From Diatrype stigma (Eukaryota; Ascomycota; Sordariomycetes; Xylariales; Diatrypaceae), in assembly GCA_022225965.2 (NCBI GenBank), contig JAKJXP020000021.1, forward strand, positions 248,001 through 312,000: DNA of 64,000 nucleotides, read 5' to 3'. A model generated the notes under the pieces. That model saw only the letters and a list, made by a program, of their open reading frames with translations. It was not told the DNA's origin and did not search any database. Below, one piece after another: positions 1-9,809 of this stretch; position 1 is the first letter of the stretch; the number at the start of each line of letters is the position of its first letter. The position numbers were made by a program, and so were the translations under genes.

Positions 1-1693
1 TGGGCAATAGGGGCAAGCTTTTTATTGTTCAGTATTTGTATTTAAGCAGCCGGCTTCCTGCCATTGCAGCTTTTCTTTCTTTCACTCGTTAACTATTTTA
101 CGTTAATCCCTAGTACTAATTAGCAGGCTTCCCCGTTCTCCTGCTAGACCTATCTTATAAGAAATTGTCTGGTAAATCCAAGCTATACCAAAGATCATAG
201 TATGGGCCATAGTAATGGGATCATAGGCTCATTATGCGAGCTGGAAAAACCGAAATACCTCATAATTGCGCGCAATGTGTTGATAGGGGAGAAATGGGAG
301 GTGAGCTGCTCAGACTTGGCCAAGTCCTGGCCGGCTGGTTGGAAACTCTGCATCTCTGGACGTGCCAGGACGATGGGGAAGACCTAGACGAGCAGATCAT
401 GGGCTGTCTAAATGAGGGACGCTGGACAATCCTCAAGAGAATATAGATGGAGCGCAACGAAGACTTTTTGAAAGGCACTGCTGAGATGGGTTAAAACTGT
501 GGCATCGATAGGAAAAGATGATTCTTACCAAGCTGTAACAATAGCAGGGCAGTTCAGGAAATGATTATTTGCTTCTAGGAATCTTTTTAAGGATTCAAGG
601 TAATAAGGATGCGGCTATTATAGGTTGAAAGCCGGTTGTTTTCCTCTTTCCCCCTCCAGCTTTAACTCCAATTGTCCATTGGTACAAATAATTGGCAAAA
701 TTGTTGTCTTTGTTGCGCACTACGTCATGGTTCGATGCCCCACGGGACGTTATCTAACTGACTGTGTATGTATGTATATTGTGAATGCTATTGGCACATA
801 CCTGTATGTACATACTACACCCACCTATGTATGTATGTTGATAAGTGATAGTTGCCATATATGACTGGTTCAGGTGGTATGATTGCTTCTCCTGAAGATT
901 GTTGAAATTATTGCTACAGACTACGCCCATTTCACACCTGATGTGATATGTAGCCTTTATTAAATATATCCGTAGAGCACTGAAGATGCATCTTCTGTAC
1001 AACACCTTATACCTACATGGACACGTATAGGTAATCCAGACATGTATCTATCTGCATGTCCTGCCTTGATGTTCTGACACCTTCAAGGTTGCTGTCGACA
1101 TGTATGTAGTTACATGCACGTGTTAACTTACCAAGGTAGCGCATAGATAGACCTGGGGCTCCCCACCATCCATGGCCTTTGGGGTCGCATATTGGCCCTC
1201 ATCCATTCATTAGTACAAAGGTGGCAGTCAAAAGTTTGTGGACACTATATCACCAAAGCGCAGTGGTAATGTGTCCGCAAACCTTTTCCCACTATCTTTG
1301 TAGGTGTAGATAGCTACCTTGTAAGTAGTAGCTGCCTACCTCTTACCTCTTCTGCTCTTGTCATAGGCAGCTGCCCCTCTTTCTTCTTCCCTTTCACTTC
1401 TAGTAATTTCAGATATCCAAAGGGCTGAGCTTCCATTCCCATCCCCTACAATACGAACCCTAGAACTTAACTCCTTCAACCCACATATCGACCTCCTATC
1501 TCAAACAATCTTCTCATCGTTGAGTTGCTTAGCTCTACTACACCAGTACAACCTACCAAGCAGCACACGCCTTAGTCAGCCCAAGGGCGTTCGTTGGCTG
1601 AGAATACAATCATCTCCAATTGTCTGGAGCCAGATTGTAGCTGCCTATCACGAACTTGCATGTTTTTTGGTTGCACATTCATCCTCTACCAAT
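1..1693. other. Intergenic region and 5' leader of the first gene
   Basis: No convincing coding region is visible; the short open frames on both strands lack family features and mostly start at non-ATG codons. The stretch holds TATG/TGTA-rich microsatellite-like DNA (about 765-840) and one small inverted-repeat element, listed separately. The last 300 bases are pyrimidine-rich, as expected for a fungal promoter and leader feeding the ATG at 1694. Confidence 0.6.
1216..1300. mobile_element. Small TIR element (MITE-like), 85 bp, TA-flanked
   Basis: The two ends, read inward, match at 22 of 30 positions. The left end starts CAAAGGTGG and runs to GTGGACAC; the right end on the other strand starts CAAAGATAG and runs to GCGGACAC. 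TA dinucleotides flank both sides (1214-1215 and 1301-1302), as for Tc1/mariner/pogo-type insertion. It has no coding capacity. The mismatches inside the arms indicate an old copy. MITE identity is inferred from structure only. Confidence 0.55.
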
Positions 1694-2936
1694 ATGTCGC
1701 AATCATCGTCGCACCATCAGCAGAGCGCGCCCATGCTCATCAACCTCCCACCGCCCCCTTCCAACCCCGATACTCCAACGGACATGCCGTGAGTGACTTC
1801 TCCTTCCCACTACTTGCCGGTTTGTCTCGTTGCATCTCCATTCAATACTGACAGCTCTTTCTTCCCACAGTGGCACACCAACTAGCACCACCACCTCATT
1901 GTCTGCCATCTCGACGATAGCTATCAAAGATGGCCATCGCGGTCATGGTCCTGGATTTGGCAACCTGCGAGGCCACCACCACAACCCATCGTCCGCCAGC
2001 AGCCTAGAAGCCGAGCGCGCAGACCGTATCAGCCGACTCACCGGCCTCGAGCGCGTATCCACCACCCGCACCCAGCAGCAGCCCCCGGCTGGCAACAACT
2101 CCGGCTCGCCCCTGACGAACCCTCCCCACCATGGCGGCGGGGCTAACGCGCCCGCCTACTTCGACTCCAACGGCCAGCCCACCGCCGCGAACAAGATGAG
2201 CACCGTCGGCACGGCATCCGCCACAGGTAGTGTGGGTGCGCGGACGACCACGGAAGGTGGGGAGGGGGATGAGGACGGCATGAGCACCGATACCAACTAC
2301 CGCACGATGGACGTGGACTCGACTGACCCCATGGACGAGGACCTGACGAACCGCTCGGTCGGCGGCGAGGGGTACGAGGACCGCGAGGACCGCATGAGCG
2401 ACGACGGCACCGCCAGCCTGGTCGGCTTCGGCGAGGGCGCCAACAGCACCATGAGCGGCCCCATCTACCACCGCCGGCCCCTGCCGGGCACCGCCGGCGC
2501 GACCGGCGCGTGGGGCCTGGAGCGGAGCAGCTCTAACCTCAGCGAGAGCGCGACGATGGCGAGGAATACTCGGGAGCGGGTGGAATTCGCCGCTGGTGCC
2601 GACACGCCCGTCAGCTCGTCCGCCGCCGCCGAGAGGCGCGACGCGAAGTACGTCGACGGCGTCGCCCTCGACGGTGGCGGCCACGTCGGGACGAACGACG
2701 ACGACATGTTCGTCGACACCACCACCCGCGGCCCCATCCCCGTCCAGCCCGGCCAGCCGCAGACCAGCGCGCTCCGCGAGGGCGTCGGAGGACCCGCCAC
2801 CCGCGAAGCCGCCGAGCGCATCGTGCGGGAGCGGCTGGACGGCGGCGAGGGCCGGGTCACCAGCAACGCGTCGGCTCTGGGCAGCCCCAAGGGCGGCGAG
2901 GCTCTGGGACGCTTCTACTTCGAGGACAAGAAGTAA
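1694..2936 (+). CDS. Conserved low-complexity fungal protein, 386 aa, function unknown
   Basis: Two exons, 1694-1788 and 1871-2936. The intron of 82 bp starts GTGAGT and ends CCCACAG, and the join is in phase (codon CC+T). The first in-frame ATG is at 1694; the open frame upstream of it has only non-ATG starts. The protein is Ser/Thr/Gly/Pro-rich and probably largely disordered. Its N-terminus has a proline run followed by a Ser/Thr tract leading to an AIKDGHRGHG segment. The middle is acidic (DGMSTDTNYRTMDVD, DPMDED) and the C-terminus ends GRFYFEDKK. It contains no enzyme motif, signal peptide or membrane segment. I believe this block order (a PAYFD-NGQP segment, a STVGTASATGSVG segment, an ASLVGFGEGA segment, then FYFEDK at the end) recurs in filamentous ascomycetes, but I know no function for it. 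The gene model is solid; the role is open. Confidence 0.8.
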
Positions 2937-3973
2937 TGGCTAAATTGAAAACCGAGCAAGAAACGAAGAGGCTGGCTCAAAGGGAGAGGGGCTGGTGCCC
3001 GGCGGGCAGGCAAGAAGGGGTAGGGATAGGGATGGGGAAGAGGGCGGCTATCTAACTGTTGGAGTTCACTAGTGAAGGCGTTCTGGTCTAAAATTGCGCG
3101 TTGGGCGCTGGTCTTGGTTCTCCTGTTTTTTCGTGGTCTCACTTGGCCGGGAGAGCGTGATTTGGGGCTGAGAGGGAAAGGGTGAAATTTCCTTTTGAGA
3201 GAGCAATTGGTTGTACGAAGTTGAACCCTCGTATCCTGAGTTGAGTTTTACCGACTCGTGTATTTTTAAAGGCCTTTTCAACCTCACGCATCTTATCCGT
3301 GAGTGCATCATATGTCTGTCAGTGTTGCTGCTGAGAAGCGCCCGCAATAAGAAGCTACGCGTAATATACATATTTCGTTACGAACTACGAACTAACTACT
3401 GTCAATATCAGGGGATATTCTACCAATTGCCACGTAGCTTTCCGCCTAGCTATTATCAAGCGTCCCCGACGTTAGGATGTCTGTCTGTATATATACCATC
3501 ATCCTCTGAAAGTCGTTATGGGGAGTTATCTTGAAAATCGTGCTCGGAATCGTAATCAAAGATCCGCCAACCCGGTGTTATAGATTGCGTTGTGCTCTTG
3601 GGCGTGTGCTTAGTTCGCGATGATGCGGATATAGTTACCAGTTAAATTGACGTTGTCGTCTTGTCCCCAGGTGGGTCTGCCCCCCATTTCCCTAATACTC
3701 AATTATTAATTAGGTCATCGACGCCATCTGCGGGTCTTAGCGATACCTAAGCCGGGGAACAGCCACTTGCATCTCCTACCCCAGCAGCCAGGCAACTTTT
3801 AAACACCACTACAGGGTAGATTATAACCTAGATAGGGCTGATAGGTACAGCTGATTACCGCCTGTTCCACTGACTCATCGTCGGAAGAACATCGACAGCA
3901 CAGCGTCCTCATTACTTCTCACCACTCTGCAGCATCCTGTTGATTGAGGTTCTCGGCAGGCTAACCTCAAGTC
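2937..3973. other. Intergenic: 3' region of one gene and promoter of the next
   Basis: About 1 kb between two genes on the same strand. I see no RNA gene, no repeat and no coding frame with family features. Tracts such as GGGTAGGGATAGGGATGGGG (near 3020) are simple purine-rich sequence in the 3' region. Confidence 0.5.
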
Positions 3974-4978
3974 ATGCGAGTAACCGAGGAAAGCGATGGG
4001 GAGGAGCTAGGGTTGCTGGAGGACAAGACGGAAGCGCTCACCCTCCGCTCCAAACGCACCGAGCGCTCCAAGAAAAAACAGGCCCGGAAAGCGACGAAAG
4101 CCCGCCGCCAGCAGGGGCCGGACCTCCTCAGCCTCCCGTCCGAGCTGCTCCTGGAAATCCTCAGCTTCCTGCGCCCGAGCGACGTCTTCGCCCTGTGGCG
4201 CGTCAGCAAGCCGCTGCGCGCGTTCGTGTCGGCGGCCGAGCCCCGCATCGCCGGCTCCATCGTGGCGTGGCGGTACGCCTGCCTGGCGCAGTGCTACCGG
4301 GCGCCCGCGCTGCTCGCCGACGTCGACGGGTCCTTCCACGCCGACCTGCAGAGCGCCGACCGCGCCGAGATGCTGGCCCTCCGCACCAAGCCCTACTACC
4401 AGCACGTGCAGCCGCCGGACCCGGCCGAGGTCTGCACGTGCCTGACCTGCCTGCTGCGCTGGTCGGCGCTGTGCTTCGCCGTCGACTTCGCCCACTGGCA
4501 GGACCACCTGGACCGGGGCGAGCCGCTGCCCACGATCCCGCGCGGCAGCGCCCCCGAGTGGAACCGGCGGCTGACGGCGCGGAGCGCCGCCGTGGTGCGC
4601 CGCGCCCTGCGCAGCCCGCTGTGGCACGCGCGCCTGCTCGAGGCGCAGCTGCGGTCGACGGTAAGGTCGAACCGCCGCCAGGCCGCCAACCCCGGCAACA
4701 AGCGCCGCCGGTTCGAGATGTCGGCCGCGGACGCCGCGTCGGGCACCGACCGCTTCCTGGAGCGCAGCGGCCCGCCCAGCTTCGACTTCCCCTTCCACCG
4801 CGACAACTACTACATGCTCGAGTCGTACATGCCGAACCGCAGCTGGGTCGCCGAGCACGAGAGGTGGTTCTACCTCCCCGCCGAGCAGCACGACAGGGAC
4901 GTCGAGGTCGTGGCGAGGTGGGCCGAGTGGCGGAGGAGGCAGCAGGATGCGAAGCAAACCACTGATGGCAAGAAATGA
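3974..4978 (+). CDS. F-box domain protein, 334 aa
   Basis: Single-exon gene. Residues about 51-92 form an F-box (LLSLPSELLLEILSFLRPSD, then an ALWRVSKPLRAFV segment), the motif that binds Skp1 and places the protein as the substrate-recognition part of an SCF ubiquitin ligase. A basic Lys/Arg-rich segment (residues 24-46) precedes it and could act as a nuclear localisation signal. Downstream is a CTCLTCLLRW segment and an aromatic/charged C-terminus, typical of fungal F-box proteins that lack WD40 or LRR repeats. The substrate cannot be predicted. The start at 3974 is the first ATG of this frame. The F-box assignment rests on family knowledge; the SCF role is inferred. Confidence 0.85.
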   Translation: MRVTEESDGEELGLLEDKTEALTLRSKRTERSKKKQARKATKARRQQGPDLLSLPSELLLEILSFLRPSDVFALWRVSKPLRAFVSAAEPRIAGSIVAWRYACLAQCYRAPALLADVDGSFHADLQSADRAEMLALRTKPYYQHVQPPDPAEVCTCLTCLLRWSALCFAVDFAHWQDHLDRGEPLPTIPRGSAPEWNRRLTARSAAVVRRALRSPLWHARLLEAQLRSTVRSNRRQAANPGNKRRRFEMSAADAASGTDRFLERSGPPSFDFPFHRDNYYMLESYMPNRSWVAEHERWFYLPAEQHDRDVEVVARWAEWRRRQQDAKQTTDGKK

Positions 4979-6148
4979 CTCGAATCCAGTACTGCATCGA
5001 CGTTGGTGGTGATGCTAAAGTCAACTGCATAACTTCTATGTGCTAATAGATTGTGGTTTCAACTATATCCAGTACACGTGCATCGTTGAATCATGTTAGG
5101 AGGTGGCCCCCGCCCCCTTTCCTCCCCCACCCTTTCATAGGGTGCTCGCTACCCAAATCACTATACTACAGATTTACGCAGCAACCCCCATCACCTGACA
5201 GGGTAGCGATTTAGGGATCGATGTCTTCAAGCCTCAATATTACGGTATAGGATGTGGATGCGCGACCGCCTTGCATGTGACGCTCGACTCCTGCTTGGCG
5301 GTGTCCAGCCACCGCCTCATTCACATCAGTCACTCTGTACCTTCCCTTGCGTCTCCAACATCACGCCATGCCTTCGGTCGCCAACCCTCCCTCCGTCGCT
5401 GTAGAGCGAGCGATCTTATTGTAGTTGGATCGTGGGTTACGGTAGGACGGTCGTTCGTAGGCCGTAGTTGTAGCGGTTGCCTTCGCACCGGTGGATCACC
5501 CCACGAGATCGCCTGTGTCGGTTTGTGGTGGTCAGTTGAACAGAGTAGAGATGGGCTGTGGCGCAGCCAGTTGACGAGACGAGATATGATATATGGTTAA
5601 CAGGCTGATAAGACTGTGTGGTGCTTGAAATTTTTATTACAAAGTCTGGCAAACACCTACCTCATCGGGATGGGTTTCCACAATCTCTTGTTGGCTGTAG
5701 ACGCGCAGCTTGTAGATCGCACCGAGCCATGGTATTATGCGAGTATGGAGGCATATAAAATGTTGATGTTCGGTTTTCACATTCGGATTTAGGGTGTCGA
5801 GTGGTGGATGAAGTAGCAGGATGCACAGGGGTTCGTCCGTACCTATAAATTCCCACACGGCATGCAATAAACACATGTTTCATTTACTACTATCCGGTTC
5901 CCGGACTGCTTCTGATCTGGGGCTTCAGCTACCATGACGAATTCATAAGCATGAATCATCTTCGTCTGAGCTATAGTCTATATGTGGGTAGGCAAACAAA
6001 AGATCTACTCGTGAACCTTCACTGCCGCCGCTATGTGCATCATAGCAACCCCCTCGCTCGTCTATCCATCCCCGTATGTATTCTGCGGCATTCATCCACT
6101 CACTCACTCATACTCATACTCATACTCTGTCCCTCTCCACCCTCCCCT
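4979..6148. other. Intergenic between convergent genes
   Basis: This separates the F-box gene (plus strand) from the FSH hydrolase (minus strand), so it holds two 3' ends and no needed promoter. Short open frames here show no family features. Nothing else seen apart from a small ACTC/CATA-rich tract near 6100-6125. Confidence 0.5.
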
Positions 6149-7176
6149 TCATTCCAACGCCCCGGTCTTCCGCGCCACATCCAGGATCTGGTCCACGACG
6201 GGCGCGACATCCGTCGTCTTCAGCGGCACGCGGTGGTTGCCATCCCACTCGATCAGCCTCGCCGCGTCCGGATCGCAGTAGCTATCGAGCAAGTCGCGGT
6301 GGAGCTCCAGCCCCGGGTCGAGCAGCCCGTGCACGTGGATCGTCGGCAGCCGCAGCACGTGGCGGCCGCGGGCCACCTCCATCAGGTCGGGCGGGGAGCG
6401 CCACGCGGCGCCTGTCGCGCTCGCCCCGTCCAGCAGCGGCGACGCGAAGGTCGCCGGGTCCGCGAACAGCGACACGAGCGGGCTGCGGCCGGCCAGGACC
6501 ACGGCGAAGCGCCAGCGGATGTCGCGGTCGCTTCTCCTGCTGTCGCCGCTCTCCTTGCCGAGATCGGCCAGCACCTGCTGCCGGAACAGCAGGCTGGCGG
6601 CGACTTTGGCGCCCTGGCTGAAGCCCAGCAGGGCGACCCACGGCCCGTCGGCGCCGAGGGCGTCGTCGGCGGCGATGGCGGCGGCCAGGCTGGCGTCGAT
6701 GGCGCGGATGGCCTCGCCGTCCTCGGACGGCTGGTCGTGCTCGGGCAGCCACCGGCCCCAGCGCTTGAAGGGCCCGCAGTCGGCGTACACGCTCGCCACG
6801 TCGGGCCCCGCCGACGACGGGAACGGCGCCTCGGCGTAGGCTAGCCGGAAGTGCGGCGCTAGCGCCCGCGACACCGCCCGGCACTGCGTCTGGAAGATGC
6901 GCGCGTTGGTGCCGCCGCCGTGGAGGCAGACTTTTGTTTTACTTTTTGTTAGTGTTTGGTACTTTGTGTGTGTTTGGTCTACATAACACCAATGCTTGAG
7001 ATCATGAGGGTGCGGACGTGTTTTCCGGGCGGCGGGCAGGCAGGTAGGTACGTAGAATCGCAGATGACTTTTTAGGGTGACTTACGGATGCGCGGCAGAT
7101 GCAGGGTCGGATCGACCGATGGTACCGATGCTCTCTTAGTCGCCGACAGGCTGTTTCCTCCCCGTGAGGACTCCAT
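6149..7176 (-). CDS. FSH-family serine hydrolase (alpha/beta), 290 aa
   Basis: Two exons on the minus strand: 7086-7176 and 6149-6930. The intron of 155 bp starts GTAAGT, has a CACTAACA branch site and ends AAAAG; the phase-1 join creates a Leu codon. The join yields LCLHGGGTNARIFQTQC, the N-terminal signature of the FSH1/DUF341 serine hydrolase family. The nucleophile is Ser135 in GFSQGAK; Asp236 (HGLLDPG) and His263 (DGNHRVP) complete a plausible triad. The length fits the family (about 220-290 aa). There is no signal peptide, so it is probably cytosolic. Family members include yeast Fsh1-3 and stand-alone esterases next to polyketide clusters, but no biosynthetic core gene lies nearby, so the substrate is unknown. 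Starting at the ATG at 7176 gives a 30-residue Ser/Arg-rich leader. Confidence 0.88.
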
Positions 7177-8006
7177 CTTGTCTCAGCGAGAGACGTTGTT
7201 GCTTGTTACGCTAGCTTTTTAGCCCGCAATATAGGCGACCTGCGGTTTTTGAAGGTTCCGGGAGGGAGATGGATGCGGCGGGCTTGGACTGACCAGCGTC
7301 GGAAAAAGCATAGACCGGAGTAATAAAACCCCAGAGAATATACTGCATAAGCGGAAAACAATTTGACTACCAAGTACCTATCTTTCTGCTGTAGTAAGCC
7401 GTAGCCGGGCTAAAGTGCTTGCGGGTGGTCTCCGGCTTACTGGGACCGAAGACGTTGCAAGATGGGTCTCTGATAGGAACAAAAGAACCAATCACAACCT
7501 GGGGACTTCCGGACTTCGCCAATGCTTCCGATTGATTACCTGATTACCAACTTCGAAGTGATGAACATCGGATTGTGTCACCCTCTATACAGGATTCTTT
7601 CGGTAGGCGCTCCAGGCCGATTGGTTTATCAATGGTTTAACTTGGGGCATAAGAAAGATAAAAAGCGAACTTTCAGAAGCAAGTGCTAGACTAATAGTTG
7701 GGCTAGGAGAATGATACGGTTGGAATATGATGTTATATACATATACGCGTTACACAAACCGGACGGGTGATTCAATGCTACTTTCAAATTCCTAGATAAA
7801 CGAATGGCTCACTTATAGTACCCTTTGAGTTCCTTGAGGTATAGTCAAATCAGGAGCTTGTTCCGCTTCGTAGATCCTGTTGCACACCCTGCCCAGATTG
7901 CAAATGTCCTTCACCCTTACCCCCAACTACCCTCAGAAATGGGAGATAATGTTCTGTACGAAAGATAAAGCGATCAAGTTTCAACGATATATGAGATCAC
8001 TCGCCA
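7177..8006. other. Intergenic
   Basis: Promoter of the FSH hydrolase gene (right side reading left) and 3' region of the M20 peptidase gene. No RNA gene, repeat or credible coding frame was seen. Confidence 0.5.
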
Positions 8007-9350
8007 TCACGAGGTCTGATTTAAGAATTCAAAGGCGGTCAAGGCATGGATCTGAGCCACTTGAACCAATTCCTCAACCATTAGATGCTCGTCATATGCT
8101 CCCATATTATATGGTGTCAGACCAACCACCACGGATGGTATGCCCCTTTGGCGGAAAAGTCGTGCGTCCGATGCTCCAACCCGTAGGTTGACCACCGCGT
8201 TCGATCCGACAACTGACCTAGATGATTCCAGAGCGCGCCTCGCGATTTCTTCGTCAGGGGACGTCCATGTGGGGTCATACTTCTGTATAACGCGATAAGA
8301 GATGGACTCCATTGGATCGAGGGATGACTCAATAGTCTCCAATATCTCGGCTGCTGAGACACCCACGGGAAGTCGGATGTCTATTTCAGCCCGTGCAGAA
8401 GCAGGCACGAGGTTCATCGACGTCCCGCCTTCAATCCTCCCAATGTTCACCGTGATCCTTCGAAGCGTGTCCGCCTCTCCTTCCCCAGAAAGCGGTTCCG
8501 AAACCGCTTTCGCCGCGGCAATGGTCTCGCCGACTACGCCCGGCATCGAGACAGGAAGGTCCTCCAGTGCCCGCTTGACCGCATCTACTGCCTTCAGCAA
8601 GATATCAATAGCATTTTTCCCACGGTGAACGTGCGCGCCGTGCGCTGATCGTCCAGAAGCCTGTATCTCTAGCCACAGCAACCCCTTCTCGCCGACACGC
8701 ACCACGAGGGGAGATCCGGCGTCACCGCAGATCATGGCGATGTCGTTATTTCTATTAGCTTCATTCTTATCCACACTCCTACTCCTATTCACAGCAGGGA
8801 CGTTGTCGAGCAGCCAGCCCGAGCCCAAGATACCCATCGTTTCCTCGTCGCCCGCGAGCGCGAGCACGAGTTCACCGTGCCACGCATCGCGGTGCTGCGG
8901 CTGGGCCAAGGCGAGGATCGCAACGAGCGATGCGGCGATGCCGCCTTTCATGTCCGCGGTCCCGTGCCCGTAGAGCCGTGCTCCGTCAGCGGAGAGAGCA
9001 CCGGTGAGCGGGGAAACTGTCCACAGGGATTCGTTGCCGATGGGGTACGTGTCTAGGTGCCCGGTGAAGATCAGGCGCTTCCCGCCGGCCGGCTTCGCCC
9101 TTTGGCCACTGCTTTCAACGCTGCGGATCACCGCCACGACGTTGGTGATTCCTGGCGCGGTCTCGTATGTTGATATTTCGGCGGATGGAACGAGCTCCTT
9201 AATTAAGTCTATCGCTGCGGCGGCTACTGCTGAGACATCGCCGGGCGGGTTTGGGGACGCTGCGCGTACGAGCGTTTGAGTCGAGCGTATTAGCGTTGAT
9301 TTGTGGCTTTTGATAAAGTCTACAAGGTGAGATCGGATACAACCATCCAT
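8007..9350 (-). CDS. M20 family metallopeptidase (ArgE/DapE type), 447 aa
   Basis: Intact single-exon gene starting at an ATG. It carries the metal-binding and catalytic motifs of family M20 in order: HLDTYP (His98, Asp100), GHGTADMKGG (128-137, bridging Asp133), DEET (168-171, general-base Glu), a CGD motif near residue 210, the GRSAHGAH dimerisation-domain signature (about 233-240), and a late Glu/His pair (DEHL, His422). These predict a two-zinc amidohydrolase removing an acyl group or cleaving a dipeptide-like bond. Family members include acetylornithine deacetylase, succinyl-diaminopimelate desuccinylase and carboxypeptidases; motifs alone do not give the substrate. There is no signal peptide, so it is likely cytosolic. 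All residues expected for activity are present. Confidence 0.9.
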   Translation of the reverse strand: MDGCIRSHLVDFIKSHKSTLIRSTQTLVRAASPNPPGDVSAVAAAAIDLIKELVPSAEISTYETAPGITNVVAVIRSVESSGQRAKPAGGKRLIFTGHLDTYPIGNESLWTVSPLTGALSADGARLYGHGTADMKGGIAASLVAILALAQPQHRDAWHGELVLALAGDEETMGILGSGWLLDNVPAVNRSRSVDKNEANRNNDIAMICGDAGSPLVVRVGEKGLLWLEIQASGRSAHGAHVHRGKNAIDILLKAVDAVKRALEDLPVSMPGVVGETIAAAKAVSEPLSGEGEADTLRRITVNIGRIEGGTSMNLVPASARAEIDIRLPVGVSAAEILETIESSLDPMESISYRVIQKYDPTWTSPDEEIARRALESSRSVVGSNAVVNLRVGASDARLFRQRGIPSVVVGLTPYNMGAYDEHLMVEELVQVAQIHALTAFEFLNQTS

Positions 9351-9809
9351 CGCGAGAACTGTGAGCTCGTAGGTTGATACTGAGAATGTAGCAAGTAGTG
9401 TCTACGTGTTGGGATGACTTATTTGTAGCGCGATAGCGTCAGTCCTCCGAGATCGCAGGAAGGCTTATCGATTCAACGCGGCTCAAGGATGATACAACCG
9501 ACGTGGATCATTTGGCGGGAATCTATCCGTAAGAGCACACAGTATTCTCATATTCAGATGTTGCTCTCCACTTTACCCCTATTTTCTTCCAACACCCATG
9601 TGTATTCTTAAATCTGCATCAATGTTTGTTATATTGACGTTGATTTAAAATTCTGTATCAATCACGCTCTCATTAAATTTCAGGTATATGTGCGCTCGAA
9701 AGTAAACGCGTATCCTAGGACATCCATAGCAACAAGACCATAAGTGTGCTCCCTACCTCAAACCTAGTAGTGCATCCAAGCATACCGCATAACTGTAAAG
9801 AAATCACCG
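9351..9809. other. Intergenic: promoter of the M20 gene and 3' end of the HET-like gene
   Basis: AT-richer than the flanking coding sequence. No coding frame, RNA gene or repeat was seen. Confidence 0.5.

Noticed and set aside
5271..5600. 109-codon plus-strand frame between convergent genes
   Set aside because: No motif, no ATG context of note, and position between two 3' ends argues against a gene.
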